The notes under the pieces: generated by a model
What the model saw: only the letters and a program-made list of their open reading frames with translations
Databases searched by the model: none
What the model was told of the DNA's origin: nothing
Shown here: positions 1 through 8,552 of the stretch, piece by piece
How the letters are laid out: the number at the start of each line of letters is the position of its first letter
Numbering within the stretch: the first letter of the stretch is position 1
From: Vagococcus bubulae
GTDB lineage: Bacteria > Bacillota > Bacilli > Lactobacillales > Vagococcaceae
Reading direction: 5' to 3'
NCBI RefSeq assembly: GCF_003950315.1
Contig: NZ_NGJT01000004.1
Location: forward strand, 62,001 to 126,000
Length of the DNA: 64,000 nucleotides
Translations under genes and position numbers: made by a program

Positions 1-1
1 T

Positions 2-292
2 GCTATTGAAGGAAACTATCCTGATTTGACACTATACCTAGATGTTGAAGCATCAGTCGGACTAAGTCGCATCAACAAGGGACGGAGTGAAGCAGAGTTG
101 GACCGTTTAGACAAAGAGTCATTGGATTTTCACGAACGAGTTCGTTCAGCTTATTTAACCTTACTAGAATCAGAATCAAATCGAATAAAAAAAGTCGATG
201 CAAGTCAATCAATAGAAAACGTCGTAAATACTTGTTATAATTTAATTAAAGAAACTTTTCCAAGTATGTTTATTAAATCAAGTAAAGGGTGA
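2..292 (+). CDS. tmk: Thymidylate kinase, C-terminal part (truncated by window edge)
   Basis: The reading frame is open from base 2, so the 5' part of the gene lies outside the window. The visible 96 residues contain the segment PDLTLYLDVEASVGLSRI and a following Arg/Glu-rich lid-like stretch, typical of the C-terminal half of dTMP kinase, which phosphorylates dTMP to dTDP. The stop TGA (290-292) lies just before darA, whose ribosome binding site overlaps the end of tmk. The tmk-darA-holB order is conserved in Firmicutes and supports the call. The P-loop is not visible. Confidence 0.9.
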   Translation, partial: AIEGNYPDLTLYLDVEASVGLSRINKGRSEAELDRLDKESLDFHERVRSAYLTLLESESNRIKKVDASQSIENVVNTCYNLIKETFPSMFIKSSKG

Positions 293-297
293 TAACA

Positions 298-627
298 ATG
301 AAATTATTATTAGCAATTATTCAAGATAAGGATAGCTCACGTTTACAAAACAAGTTTAACAAAGAGAATGTTCGTGCGACAAAATTATCCACAACAGGCG
401 GTTTTTTAAAATCAGGAAACACGACATTTATTATTGGGATTGAAGATGAGCGTGTGGAAGAAGTGTTATCTATCATCAAATCAGTGTGTCATTCAAGAGA
501 ACAATATATGACCCCTCCTATTTCTTTAGACATTGCTATGGATGCTCATTCCACTCACCCGATTGAAATACAAGTTGGTGGAGCGACTGTTTTTGTACTT
601 CCTGTAGAAGGGTTCTATCATTTTTAA
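298..627 (+). CDS. darA: Cyclic-di-AMP receptor, PII-like (DarA/PstA, YaaQ family)
   Basis: A 109-residue PII-like protein of the family that binds the second messenger c-di-AMP as a trimer in the cytosol. The hallmarks are visible: an N-terminal MKLLLAIIQDKDS, the TTGGFLKSGNTTFIIGIEDERV segment and a C-terminal GGATVFVLPVEGF. A GTG at 289 would also open the frame, but the ATG at 298 has the AAGGGTGAT Shine-Dalgarno at 284-292 and matches the family start, so it is preferred. The stop overlaps the holB start by one base (TAATG). Length is normal. Downstream partners of the family are largely unknown. Confidence 0.95.
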   Translation: MKLLLAIIQDKDSSRLQNKFNKENVRATKLSTTGGFLKSGNTTFIIGIEDERVEEVLSIIKSVCHSREQYMTPPISLDIAMDAHSTHPIEIQVGGATVFVLPVEGFYHF

Positions 628-1571
628 TGAGTATGATGAAAGAAAAAGTACAGATGACACAACCGTTACTCTACTCAAAATTTAATAAGGTATTTCATGA
701 TAATATGTTGAGTCATGCTTATATTATTCAAGGAAATAATGTTGAAGAAGAAGTCTTTGCTCTATTTCTTTGCCAAGGATTATTTTGTGAGAGTTTAGAT
801 AGTGATGGTTCACCATGTGGACATTGTCGGTCATGTTTACGTATTGAACAAGATGAGCATGCAGATATTGCTAAAATTGAGCCAGATGGACAAACGATTA
901 AAGTGGATCAAATTAGACAAATAAAATCATTTTTTACAAGTAGTGGAGTAGAATCAAGAAGGAAAGTCTTATTGGTCTTAGAATCCGAAAAAATGACTGT
1001 ACAATCTGCTAATAGTTTATTAAAGTTTATTGAAGAACCAGATGGAGAAGTCTATATCTTTTTCTTGACAAATAATGCTATGTCACTGTTACCAACTATC
1101 CAATCAAGATGTCAGCTCATTCTTTTAAAGCAACTTGCAAAAGATCATTTAAAACAAGAAATACTAACATTAGATCAGCCACTAGCTCATGTTGATTTAT
1201 TAGTTGAGTTAACTAATTCAGTACAAGAGGCAACAGATTTAGCAAATGATGAATGGTTTAATGATACGAGAGATTTACTATCTAGGTGGTTGGAATATTT
1301 TGAAAAGAATGATACAAGAGCGTTTCTCTTTGTTCAACAATATTTGATAAAACACGCGCAAGATAAAACACAGCAACGGCAATTATTAGATATTCTAGTA
1401 GCAATGATGAGGATAAAGATGCGCAAACAAATCAATACACAGTTTTCTAATGGTATTGACTATGTTAGAATGATTATGAACGCGACACAAGCAAAACAAA
1501 AACTAGCATCAAATGTTAGCTTTCAAAATACATGCGAACAACTAGCTTTGAGAATCATGACATCTCATTAG
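627..1571 (+). CDS. holB: DNA polymerase III subunit delta'
   Basis: Clamp-loader subunit of the replicative polymerase (314 aa). Near the N-terminus are the AYIIQGNN strand and a zinc module made of Cys54, Cys64, Cys67 and Cys70. Further on are the segments SANSLLKFIEEPDGEVYIFFLTNN and LPTIQSRCQ, the sensor-1/SRC-like signature of clamp-loader proteins. There is no intact Walker A lysine loop, which is normal for delta', a non-hydrolysing subunit. It starts on an ATG overlapping the darA stop, which implies translational coupling. The tmk-darA-holB-ricT-yabA order supports the assignment. Confidence 0.95.
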   Translation: MSMMKEKVQMTQPLLYSKFNKVFHDNMLSHAYIIQGNNVEEEVFALFLCQGLFCESLDSDGSPCGHCRSCLRIEQDEHADIAKIEPDGQTIKVDQIRQIKSFFTSSGVESRRKVLLVLESEKMTVQSANSLLKFIEEPDGEVYIFFLTNNAMSLLPTIQSRCQLILLKQLAKDHLKQEILTLDQPLAHVDLLVELTNSVQEATDLANDEWFNDTRDLLSRWLEYFEKNDTRAFLFVQQYLIKHAQDKTQQRQLLDILVAMMRIKMRKQINTQFSNGIDYVRMIMNATQAKQKLASNVSFQNTCEQLALRIMTSH

Positions 1572-1583
1572 GAGGAATGCACT

Positions 1584-2402
1584 GTGATAGAAGTAGTGGG
1601 TGTGAGATTTAAACCATCAGGTCGTATTTATTATTATTTGCCAAAAAAAGGTGAACAGTATTCATATAAACAAAAAGTTGTTGTTGAGTCACAAAAAGTT
1701 AAAAATGTGGCAGAAGTTGCCTTGCCTAATAAAGAAGTTGCAAAAAATGATGTACCTGATGAATTAAATACCATACTTCAGATAGCCACTGAAGCACAAC
1801 TTGAACAGGTCAAAAAAAATGAACAAGATGCACTAAATGCTTTTGATATAGCAAAGAAAAAAATACGAGAACATCAATTAGAAATGAAATTAGTTGATGT
1901 TGAGTATACGTTAGATAGAAGTAAAATGATGTTTAGTTTTACAGCTGATGGTCGTATTGATTTTCGTGAATTGGTTCGAGATTTGGCCTCAATTTTTAAA
2001 ACACGAATTGAATTAAAACAAATTGGTGTCCGGGATGAAGCGAAAAAATTAGGAGGCATTGGTCCTTGTGGTAGACCATTGTGTTGTAGTACCTTTTTAG
2101 GTGACTTCGTTCCTGTTTCTATCAAAATGGCAAAAGACCAAAATTTATCATTAAATCCAACAAAAATTTCGGGCTTATGTGGTCGATTAATGTGTTGTTT
2201 GAATTACGAAAATGATGAATACGAGAGACTTCGTAAAATGATGCCAGATTTTGGTGAAAAAGTTCAAACACCTGATGGTATGGGAAAAGTAATTGGATTG
2301 AATCTTTTAAGCGAAGTGATTAAAGTAAAATTAGTCTCAAGAGAAACACCTGTTGAGTATCAATATGATGAGTTAGTAGCCAGTCAGAAAGAAAATGATT
2401 AA
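1584..2402 (+). CDS. ricT: Regulatory iron-sulfur-containing complex subunit RicT (PSP1 domain)
   Basis: A 272-residue PSP1-domain protein, the RicT (YaaT) subunit of the RicA-RicF-RicT Y-complex. In Bacillus this complex carries Fe-S clusters and promotes RNase Y-dependent mRNA maturation. Six cysteines sit in two CGRPLCC/CGRLMCC-type clusters (Cys162, 167, 168, 199, 204, 205), the conserved cluster ligands. Translation starts at GTG 1584, eight bases after the strong GGAGGA at 1571-1576. The gene lies between holB and yabA as in other Firmicutes. No RicA or RicF gene is visible in the window. Confidence 0.95.
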   Translation: MIEVVGVRFKPSGRIYYYLPKKGEQYSYKQKVVVESQKVKNVAEVALPNKEVAKNDVPDELNTILQIATEAQLEQVKKNEQDALNAFDIAKKKIREHQLEMKLVDVEYTLDRSKMMFSFTADGRIDFRELVRDLASIFKTRIELKQIGVRDEAKKLGGIGPCGRPLCCSTFLGDFVPVSIKMAKDQNLSLNPTKISGLCGRLMCCLNYENDEYERLRKMMPDFGEKVQTPDGMGKVIGLNLLSEVIKVKLVSRETPVEYQYDELVASQKEND

Positions 2403-2414
2403 AGGAAGAATAGC

Positions 2415-2747
2415 ATGGATAAAATGAAATTATATGATGAATTAGTCAATGTTGAACGTCAATTAGAAACCATGTTATTTCAAGTCAAAGAGATGAAACC
2501 GATTGTTGATAGTTTAGTGGAAGAAAATTTGAACTTAAAACTAGAAAATCAGCATCTCCATGATAAATTGGATAAATTAGAAAAGCAAGAAGCTGCAGAC
2601 GACGGAAAACAAGAATTATCAAAATCAAGATTAAATTTAGAAAAATTATATGAACAAGGGTTTCATGTTTGCAAAGATTTTTATGGATCTAGACGTGAAA
2701 ATCAAGAGGAATGTGTGTTTTGTTCTAGCATGATTTATGGTAAATAA
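2415..2747 (+). CDS. yabA: Replication initiation control protein YabA
   Basis: A small (110 aa) negative regulator of DnaA-dependent initiation; the family bridges DnaA and the DnaN sliding clamp. Residues 1-60 form a leucine/glutamate-rich coiled coil for tetramerisation. The C-terminus holds the zinc-binding set His84, Cys86, Cys100 and Cys103 (HVC then CVFC). It follows ricT by 12 bases with an AAAGGAAG Shine-Dalgarno. A strong terminator begins within its stop codon, ending the tmk-to-yabA transcript or attenuating read-through into rsmI. Confidence 0.95.
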   Translation: MDKMKLYDELVNVERQLETMLFQVKEMKPIVDSLVEENLNLKLENQHLHDKLDKLEKQEAADDGKQELSKSRLNLEKLYEQGFHVCKDFYGSRRENQEECVFCSSMIYGK

Positions 2748-2779
2748 GCTGGATGGGAGTATCTCCCACCAGCTTTTTT
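2746..2779 (+). terminator. Rho-independent terminator after yabA
   Basis: The hairpin AAGCTGG-at-GGGAG / tat / CTCCC-a-CCAGCTT is followed by a run of six T. It starts inside the yabA stop codon and ends just before the rsmI ribosome binding site, so it may act as an attenuator between the two genes. Confidence 0.85.
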
Positions 2780-2792
2780 AAGGAGGAAAATA

Positions 2793-3659
2793 ATGAACAC
2801 CCAAAAAAGTTTTTCCATACAAGATACTAAAGGAAAACTCTATCTAGTTCCCACGCCAATCGGCAATTTAGAAGATATGACATTTCGTGCAGTGAGATTA
2901 TTACAAGACGTGTCCTTAATCGCAAGTGAGGATACTAGAAATACTCAGAAATTGTTAAATCATTTTGACATTAAAACAAAACAAACCAGTCTACATGAAC
3001 ATAATTCGCATGATAAAATTCCTACACTAATTGAGTTACTAAATGATGGTCAAGATATCGCACAAGTAAGTGATGCGGGCATGCCTTCTATTAGTGATCC
3101 AGGACACGATTTGGTAGTGGCTTGTATTAAAGAAGGTATCTCAGTTGTATCCATACCAGGAGCGACAGCTGGGATGACGGCCCTTATTGCTAGTGGACTA
3201 TCTCCACAACCATTTTATTTTCATGGTTTTTTACCTCGAAAAAAGAAAGACCAATTAGATGAATTAATGCGTTTGAAAACAATTAATGCAACTATTATTT
3301 TTTATGAATCACCTTATAGAGTGGAAAAAACACTTGAAACAATGAAACAGGCTTTTTCAGAAGAAACACAAGTTGTTCTTTGCCGAGAATTAACTAAATT
3401 ACATGAAGAATACATCAGAGGTAGCATTAAGGAAGTGCTTGATTATTTATCAGAGCATACCATAAAAGGGGAATGTTGTTTGTTATTAGAACATGTAATT
3501 GAAGAAGAAGTGATAGCTTATGATTGTGATATGTCTATTGTGGATCATGTTAATTTAGTCTCTGAACAGGAAAGTTTGACAGTGAAAGAAGCAATTAAAG
3601 AAGTATCTAAAATAAGAGGGTTAAAAAAACAAGAAGTATACAAAGAGTATCATGCATGA
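2793..3659 (+). CDS. rsmI: 16S rRNA (cytidine1402-2'-O)-methyltransferase
   Basis: A SAM-dependent tetrapyrrole-methylase-fold enzyme (288 aa) that 2'-O-methylates C1402 in the decoding centre of 16S rRNA. Visible family motifs are LVPTPIGNLEDMTFRA (about residues 18-33), SEDTRNT, the glycine-rich VSDAGMPSISDPG and GFLPRKKKD. An AAGGAGG ribosome binding site ends a few bases before ATG 2793. The next gene starts 171 bases downstream under what looks like its own promoter, so rsmI probably ends this cluster. Confidence 0.95.
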   Translation: MNTQKSFSIQDTKGKLYLVPTPIGNLEDMTFRAVRLLQDVSLIASEDTRNTQKLLNHFDIKTKQTSLHEHNSHDKIPTLIELLNDGQDIAQVSDAGMPSISDPGHDLVVACIKEGISVVSIPGATAGMTALIASGLSPQPFYFHGFLPRKKKDQLDELMRLKTINATIIFYESPYRVEKTLETMKQAFSEETQVVLCRELTKLHEEYIRGSIKEVLDYLSEHTIKGECCLLLEHVIEEEVIAYDCDMSIVDHVNLVSEQESLTVKEAIKEVSKIRGLKKQEVYKEYHA

Positions 3660-3706
3660 TTAGATTTGCTTGATGAACAGTGCGAAAAGGAATGCCCTAA
3701 AAAATC

Positions 3707-3734
3707 TTGCATAATAATGACTGTGTGATATAAT
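3707..3734 (+). promoter_or_regulatory. Sigma-A type promoter for the coiled-coil/GH73 pair
   Basis: TTGCAT (3707-3712), a 16-base spacer and a perfect TATAAT (3729-3734). It lies about 100 bases upstream of the TTG start at 3831, in the only sizeable gap between rsmI and the next gene. Confidence 0.7.
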
Positions 3735-3830
3735 TTCATTATATATGTACAATTTCTATAATCAACTTTTTATGCTTAATTATAGAATAGAGATACAGTA
3801 GATAGGTAAATATAGCGAGGTGAAAGTTGG

Positions 3831-5981
3831 TTGTTTAATAAATGGCTAAGAAGACAAAACGATAATCCAGAAAAGGATTATGAAGAAGATTACGAGTCAG
3901 AGAGCTTGCCACAAACAACAGATGAGTTGTTTTATGACAGTGATGATGATGACGATTATTATTACTACTATTATTACGAAGAAGACACAGAGACTGTTGA
4001 ACCAAGTATCCCTTTAATAGAAGATGATGAACTTGAGTTTGATACTCCAGAAGAAGAAACAGGTGACTTAGAAGAGGTGACAGATCTCTATGATGAACCA
4101 TTAACGGAGTATGATGAAAATACATCTTCTGATACGCAAGAAATATCTTCAACGACTGCTGAAGACGAGAGTTCTCCATCGTTCCTTGAAAGGATTGACC
4201 TAGTCGTATTAGAAAATGAAAATGCGCAACTGAAAGCGCAACTTGAGCAACTAGTGGCAGAAAAACAAACTTCTTTTGAAGAGATAGAAGAATTAAAAAG
4301 TGTACGTGAAGAAAATAAAGCACTAAACAAACAATTACAAGATTTTTCACAGTTAGTTGAAGAAAAAGAGCAGCTAACAAAAGATTTAGAGGAAACAAAA
4401 GCGTTGTTTGAAAATAGTGAGACAAAGCGCATCGAGTTAGTTGCCCAATTAGAAAATCGAGAAACAGAAGTAAATGAGTTGAAATTGGTTATTAGTGAAA
4501 ATGATGCTCAACTTGCTCAACTGAATGAGGAATACACAACTTCTAATGAACAATATGATTTACAAAAATCAGAAATTATTTCTTTAACGGATGAATTAAG
4601 TAATAACGAACAAGAAATAAATACTCTGAAGGAAAGTATTTCAGAAAAAGAAATAACTATTACAAAACTTGTAAATGATTTAGAAGAGAATAGAAAAATG
4701 GTTTCAGAGTTAGAACAGTCATTAAAAGAAGTGGTTGAGCAACAAGATGATAATGAACAATTAATGAATGAAATCACTACTCTAAAAAATCAGTTGCTTG
4801 AGCAAACAGCAACTATTTCTAATCAAGAAGCAACTATTAATGAGTTAACAGAACAAAGCAATCTAACTGAAAAAGAAAGATTGAAAATAAAAGAACTTGA
4901 CGCTCGCATAGTAGAACAAAATGCTATTATTTCTGAGCAAGAAGAACAGATTCAAGCATTGAAAGAAACAAATAGCATTAGTGAAGAACAACAAAAACAA
5001 CTAGAAGAGATGAATCAAGTACTTGCTAAGCAAGAGTCTATTATTATTGAACAAAAAGAAAAAATTATTGAATTAACAAATGAAAATAATGATAAAGAAG
5101 AACATCACAATAAAGTGATTGAATTAAATAATCGTTTGACAGAAAAAGAACAATTGGTTGTAGAACAGCAAACGACAATTAACAAATTGTCTGAGGAAAA
5201 TCGCACGTTACAAATGAAAGTTTCTGATATTGAAGAGGAATTAGAAATTACAACAATTGAATTGCTTGAATTAAAAGATATTCAGCGAGAGTTAAACGAC
5301 CTACAAGAAGAACTCCAACAGTCTAAGAAATTAGAAACTGATTTAATGATAAAATATGAAGAAGAGTTAAAATTAGCACAGGAAGCTGATGAAAAACGCG
5401 AAGAAACGGAACAGGAGTTAACGAAAATGACTGAAAATCTTGAAAATCAATTAAGCAAAACAGAAAAATTAGAAAAAGAATTGGCTGAATTACGAGAAAG
5501 TCAAAGAATTATTGACGAGTTAGAACAAGAAATAAATGGTATGCGTACGCAACAAGAAAGATTAACTGCTAGTTTAACAGACTTAAGTAGTGAAAGAACG
5601 CGAGCACAAGAGTTGGAAGAAGAGGTTCAACAATTACGTGCAGGAGCTTCTCCGGATGTGGCGATGTTACAAGAAGAGCTTAGACAAACACAAGAAGAAC
5701 TTAGACGTGCAAGAGCGAAATCTCAACAACAATTGGGAATGAATCAATCAGATATTGCACAAGTTATGATTGAAGCTCAAGCGAAAGCTCGCGAAATAGT
5801 TGAATCAGCTAATCAAGAAGCAAAACGAAGAATTGTGGATGCTGAATCAGAATTAAGCATTATTAGCCAAGAAGCTCGCAATTACTATAGAAAATTAGAA
5901 TCAATTAAATATGAGTCTGAAAGTGTCTTTTCAGAATTACTTAGAAAACTTGAAAAAATTGGTGATATTGACCGTATATAA
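3831..5981 (+). CDS. Large acidic coiled-coil protein with DivIVA-like C-terminus
   Basis: A 716-residue protein with no signal peptide and no membrane segment. Residues 1-10 are basic (MFNKWLRRQN). Residues 16-125 are extremely acidic and contain five Asp followed by seven Tyr (about 38-49). Residues 125-620 are almost unbroken Glu/Gln/Leu/Lys heptads, i.e. a very long coiled coil. The last about 80 residues (IAQVMIEAQAKAREIVESANQEAKRRI onward, quoted in part) resemble the C-terminal region of DivIVA/GpsB-type proteins. The start is TTG 3831, preceded by GAGGTGAAA. It is 17 bases upstream of a secreted peptidoglycan hydrolase, suggesting an operon and a role in cell division or wall growth. 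That role is inference; it could also be a generic structural filament protein. Confidence 0.75.
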   Translation: MFNKWLRRQNDNPEKDYEEDYESESLPQTTDELFYDSDDDDDYYYYYYYEEDTETVEPSIPLIEDDELEFDTPEEETGDLEEVTDLYDEPLTEYDENTSSDTQEISSTTAEDESSPSFLERIDLVVLENENAQLKAQLEQLVAEKQTSFEEIEELKSVREENKALNKQLQDFSQLVEEKEQLTKDLEETKALFENSETKRIELVAQLENRETEVNELKLVISENDAQLAQLNEEYTTSNEQYDLQKSEIISLTDELSNNEQEINTLKESISEKEITITKLVNDLEENRKMVSELEQSLKEVVEQQDDNEQLMNEITTLKNQLLEQTATISNQEATINELTEQSNLTEKERLKIKELDARIVEQNAIISEQEEQIQALKETNSISEEQQKQLEEMNQVLAKQESIIIEQKEKIIELTNENNDKEEHHNKVIELNNRLTEKEQLVVEQQTTINKLSEENRTLQMKVSDIEEELEITTIELLELKDIQRELNDLQEELQQSKKLETDLMIKYEEELKLAQEADEKREETEQELTKMTENLENQLSKTEKLEKELAELRESQRIIDELEQEINGMRTQQERLTASLTDLSSERTRAQELEEEVQQLRAGASPDVAMLQEELRQTQEELRRARAKSQQQLGMNQSDIAQVMIEAQAKAREIVESANQEAKRRIVDAESELSIISQEARNYYRKLESIKYESESVFSELLRKLEKIGDIDRI

Positions 5982-5998
5982 GGGAAGAGGGGAATACA

Positions 5999-7669
5999 AT
6001 GAGGAAACAAGATAAAAAAGATAAAAAAATATCGAAGAGAGTCATAACGAATACTATTTTAGGTGTTAGTTTATCTGTTATGTCTGTTTGTACACCAGTT
6101 TTAGAGGTACTTGCCATCTCTAAATCTGAGAGTACATCCTCTGCCCCAAAACCGTTGTATAGTTTACATGTTAATGAAAATATTTTAAAGAGTGCCACAA
6201 GAGAAACTGAAAAAACAGAAGAAAAAACGGAAGATACAGTTCCTGTTTCTGAAGCGCCGTCATCTAGTGCTGAGTCAGAAACCACATCACCGTCTAATGA
6301 TACGGGATCGACTGGAGGAGAAACTTCTAGTTCTAGTGAAGGAACATCAACATCCAGTTCTTTACAAGGAACTAGTAGTTCAACAGGAAGTAGTACCCCG
6401 TCTGGAGGAAACTCATCAACTAGTTCTAGTGCTAATAAAAAACCAGCCAGTTCATCAGCTAAACCTAGTTCATCTGGCAATTCATCGTCTAGTAGCACGA
6501 AGCCTAGTAGTTCATCGTCTTCTTCAACGAGTAGCACAAAGAAAGATACTTCAACAATTAGTTACTCACGAAATCAGTCAACAGCTGAGTTTATTGAAGA
6601 AATTGGAGAAGATGCTAGAGAAATAGGACAACAAAATAATCTTTATGCATCCATAATGATCGCACAAGCCATTCTTGAAAGTGGATCAGGTAACAGTAGT
6701 TTAGCTAGAACACCAAATTACAATTTATTTGGTATTAAGGGGTCGTATCAAGGAAATTCGGTGGAAATGGCTACTTTAGAAGATGATGGTGATGGTGGTC
6801 TATACACAATTAATGCGAAGTTCAGAAAATACCCAAGTTATAAAGAATCCCTTGCTGATTATGCGATGCTGATGTCAGGTGGTGTATCTGGACGTTCGAC
6901 TTTTTATCAAGGTGCATGGAAATCTACTACGTCTGATTATAAAGAAGCCACAAAGTATTTAACAGGTCGTTATGCGACAGACTCTAGATATCATGAAAAA
7001 TTAAATGGCTTAATTGAAACATATGATTTAACGAAATATGATTCAGCAAAAGTTAAAAAAGAATCTGTTAAGAAAACAAAAGAAACAGAAAAATTTATTA
7101 AAGAAATAGCACCAAAAATTGAAGAGGTAGCAGATAAAAATGATGTTTATGCATCAGTTTTAATTGCAGAAGCTATCATGAAAAGTAATTCAGGTAATAA
7201 TGAATTAATGGAAAAATATAATATTTATCAAACAACAGGTAAGTTTAAAGATCAATCGGTTAAAGTGGAAACATTAAAAACAGACTTAGAATCGAATAAA
7301 ACGTCATTAGATAGCAAAGAGTATAAAGTTTACAGTAGTACGGATGAAGCGATTGAAGATTATATTAGTGAGTTAAAAAAAGATGAAACAACTTTTATAG
7401 AAATGACAAGAATCAAAAAAGACACACCTAAAAAAGTTACGGCTTATTTAACTGCTCAAAACAAAGAAGATAGACGTTATCATAAGAGATTAAATGGGTT
7501 GATTGATACATATAACTTAACTAAGTATGATAAATTACCTAAAACAGTAAAAAAAGAAACTGAAGAAACAAAACCTGTTGACGTAGTCAATGAGTTAGGT
7601 GCGAACATGGTTGCTCAGTTAGCAGAAAGTTTCTCACCAACTAAATTATCATCATTAACAACAAAATAA
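5999..7669 (+). CDS. Secreted GH73-family N-acetylglucosaminidase with a second, degenerate GH73 domain
   Basis: A 556-residue exported peptidoglycan hydrolase. A basic N-terminus and hydrophobic stretch (about 14-39) form a signal peptide. Residues about 85-190 are a Ser/Thr-rich linker. Residues 194-348 are a FlgJ/GH73 glucosaminidase domain with the catalytic-type glutamate Glu227 in AQAILESGSG and the NYNLFGIKG motif. Residues 362-525 are a second copy ending in nearly the same RYHKRLNGLIDTYNLTKYD, but the equivalent glutamate is Lys395 (AEAIMKSNSG), so it is probably non-catalytic. There is no LPXTG or LysM. The start ATG follows GGAAGAGGGG. The probable substrate is the GlcNAc-MurNAc bond of the cell wall. 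Confidence 0.88.
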   Translation: MRKQDKKDKKISKRVITNTILGVSLSVMSVCTPVLEVLAISKSESTSSAPKPLYSLHVNENILKSATRETEKTEEKTEDTVPVSEAPSSSAESETTSPSNDTGSTGGETSSSSEGTSTSSSLQGTSSSTGSSTPSGGNSSTSSSANKKPASSSAKPSSSGNSSSSSTKPSSSSSSSTSSTKKDTSTISYSRNQSTAEFIEEIGEDAREIGQQNNLYASIMIAQAILESGSGNSSLARTPNYNLFGIKGSYQGNSVEMATLEDDGDGGLYTINAKFRKYPSYKESLADYAMLMSGGVSGRSTFYQGAWKSTTSDYKEATKYLTGRYATDSRYHEKLNGLIETYDLTKYDSAKVKKESVKKTKETEKFIKEIAPKIEEVADKNDVYASVLIAEAIMKSNSGNNELMEKYNIYQTTGKFKDQSVKVETLKTDLESNKTSLDSKEYKVYSSTDEAIEDYISELKKDETTFIEMTRIKKDTPKKVTAYLTAQNKEDRRYHKRLNGLIDTYNLTKYDKLPKTVKKETEETKPVDVVNELGANMVAQLAESFSPTKLSSLTTK

Positions 7670-7674
7670 TCATC

Positions 7675-7739
7675 ACTTATATATGGCTTTAATATGGGAA
7701 GCCGTCTCTACCTGATACCGTAAATATCAGTCTATAGGT
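7675..7739 (+). promoter_or_regulatory. Guanine-class purine riboswitch aptamer upstream of xpt
   Basis: The sequence fits the purine riboswitch core. P1 arms are ACTTATA (7675-7681) and TATAGGT (7733-7739). Conserved junction and loop segments AATATGG, GTCTCTACC and TACCGTAAA are present, with P3 closing TGAT/ATCAG. The specificity base in the GTCTATA segment is C (7732), which predicts guanine/hypoxanthine rather than adenine recognition. The context, directly upstream of xpt, is the classical one. Confidence 0.9.
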
Positions 7740-7750
7740 AAATAAAGGAT

Positions 7751-7790
7751 ATAAACCTTTTTTACTTATGTAAAAAAGGTTTATTTATAT
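7751..7790 (+). terminator. Riboswitch expression platform terminator
   Basis: A perfect 15-bp hairpin with arms 7751-7765 and 7770-7784 and loop TTAT is followed by a T-rich tract (TTATATTATT). Its 5' arm contains ACCT, which can pair with AGGT in the 3' strand of aptamer P1, giving a terminator/antiterminator choice. Ligand binding would be expected to terminate transcription before xpt. Confidence 0.85.
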
Positions 7791-7806
7791 TATTGGAGGA
7801 AGAAAA

Positions 7807-8379
7807 TTGGAATTATTAAAGCAAGCAATCATTGAGCAGGGTAGAGTATTGGACGAAAATATTTTAAAAGTGGATAGTTTCTTAACACATCAAATTGATC
7901 CAAGTTTAATGAATGAGATTGGTAAACATGTTGCTGAAACTTATAAAGATAAAGGTGTGACAAAAATTGTTACCATTGAATCTTCAGGAATTGCGCCAGC
8001 TGTATTTATTGGGCTACATATGGGGTTGCCAGTTGTTTTTGCTAGAAAACAAAAAAGTTTGACAATGAATAGTGAGTTATTAACCTCAGAAGTTTATTCC
8101 TTTACAAAACAAGTGACAAATACTATTGCTATTTCAAATAAATACCTTGAAGAAGGCGATAATGTATTGGTTGTGGATGATTTCTTAGCCAACGGTCAGG
8201 CTGCTTTAGGCTTAATAGAATTATGTAAACAAGCAGGAGCTACGATTGAAGCTATTTCTATTGTTATTGAAAAATCTTTCCAAGATGGTCGTCAACTTTT
8301 AGAAGAAAAAGGATACGTTGTTGATTCGTTAGCAAGAGTTAATTCTTTAAAAAACAATAAAATAGAATTTATAGACTAA
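7807..8379 (+). CDS. xpt: Xanthine phosphoribosyltransferase
   Basis: A type I phosphoribosyltransferase (190 aa) that converts xanthine and PRPP to XMP in purine salvage. It is recognisable along its whole length, including [11 protein letters not shown], the [15 protein letters not shown] strand and the PRPP-binding loop [13 protein letters not shown]. It starts on TTG 7807, preceded at a good distance by GGAGGA (7795-7800). There is no downstream pbuX permease, unlike many xpt loci; a terminator follows instead. Regulation is by the guanine riboswitch immediately upstream. Confidence 0.96.
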   Translation: MELLKQAIIEQGRVLDENILKVDSFLTHQIDPSLMNEIGKHVAETYKDKGVTKIVTIESSGIAPAVFIGLHMGLPVVFARKQKSLTMNSELLTSEVYSFTKQVTNTIAISNKYLEEGDNVLVVDDFLANGQAALGLIELCKQAGATIEAISIVIEKSFQDGRQLLEEKGYVVDSLARVNSLKNNKIEFID

Positions 8380-8445
8380 GAGTGACATCATGACCGAAAG
8401 TTTGTTGTTTGGTATAGTTAAAAAATAAATAGGTATTTATAGATG

Positions 8446-8481
8446 AAGCAAGCGATAGAGATAGTCTATCCTTGCTTTTTT
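8446..8481 (+). terminator. Rho-independent terminator after xpt
   Basis: Stem AAGCAAG-c-GATAG, loop, CTATC-CTTGCTT followed by T6. It isolates xpt from the next operon. Confidence 0.85.
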
Positions 8482-8493
8482 CGTGTTTTAAGC

Positions 8494-8522
8494 TTTACAC
8501 ATACACAATAGATTGATACTAT
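8494..8522 (+). promoter_or_regulatory. Promoter of the purK-like/gntR/ABC cassette
   Basis: TTTACA (8494-8499), a 17-base spacer and TACTAT (8517-8522), lying directly after the xpt terminator and about 30 bases before the first start codon. Confidence 0.65.
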
Positions 8523-8552
8523 TAAAGTGTTTTAAAAGAAAAGGTGAAGGTA

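Noticed and set aside
3835-4432. Long open frames on the minus strand (196 and 114 codons) inside the coiled-coil gene
   Set aside because: They mirror the Glu/Asp/Gln-rich coding strand, have Ser/Leu/His low-complexity products, no ribosome binding site and no promoter.
5941-6537. Minus-strand frame of 198 codons and plus-strand frame at 6192-6626 within the GH73 gene
   Set aside because: Both are shadows of the Ser/Thr-rich linker codons, with biased nonsense composition.
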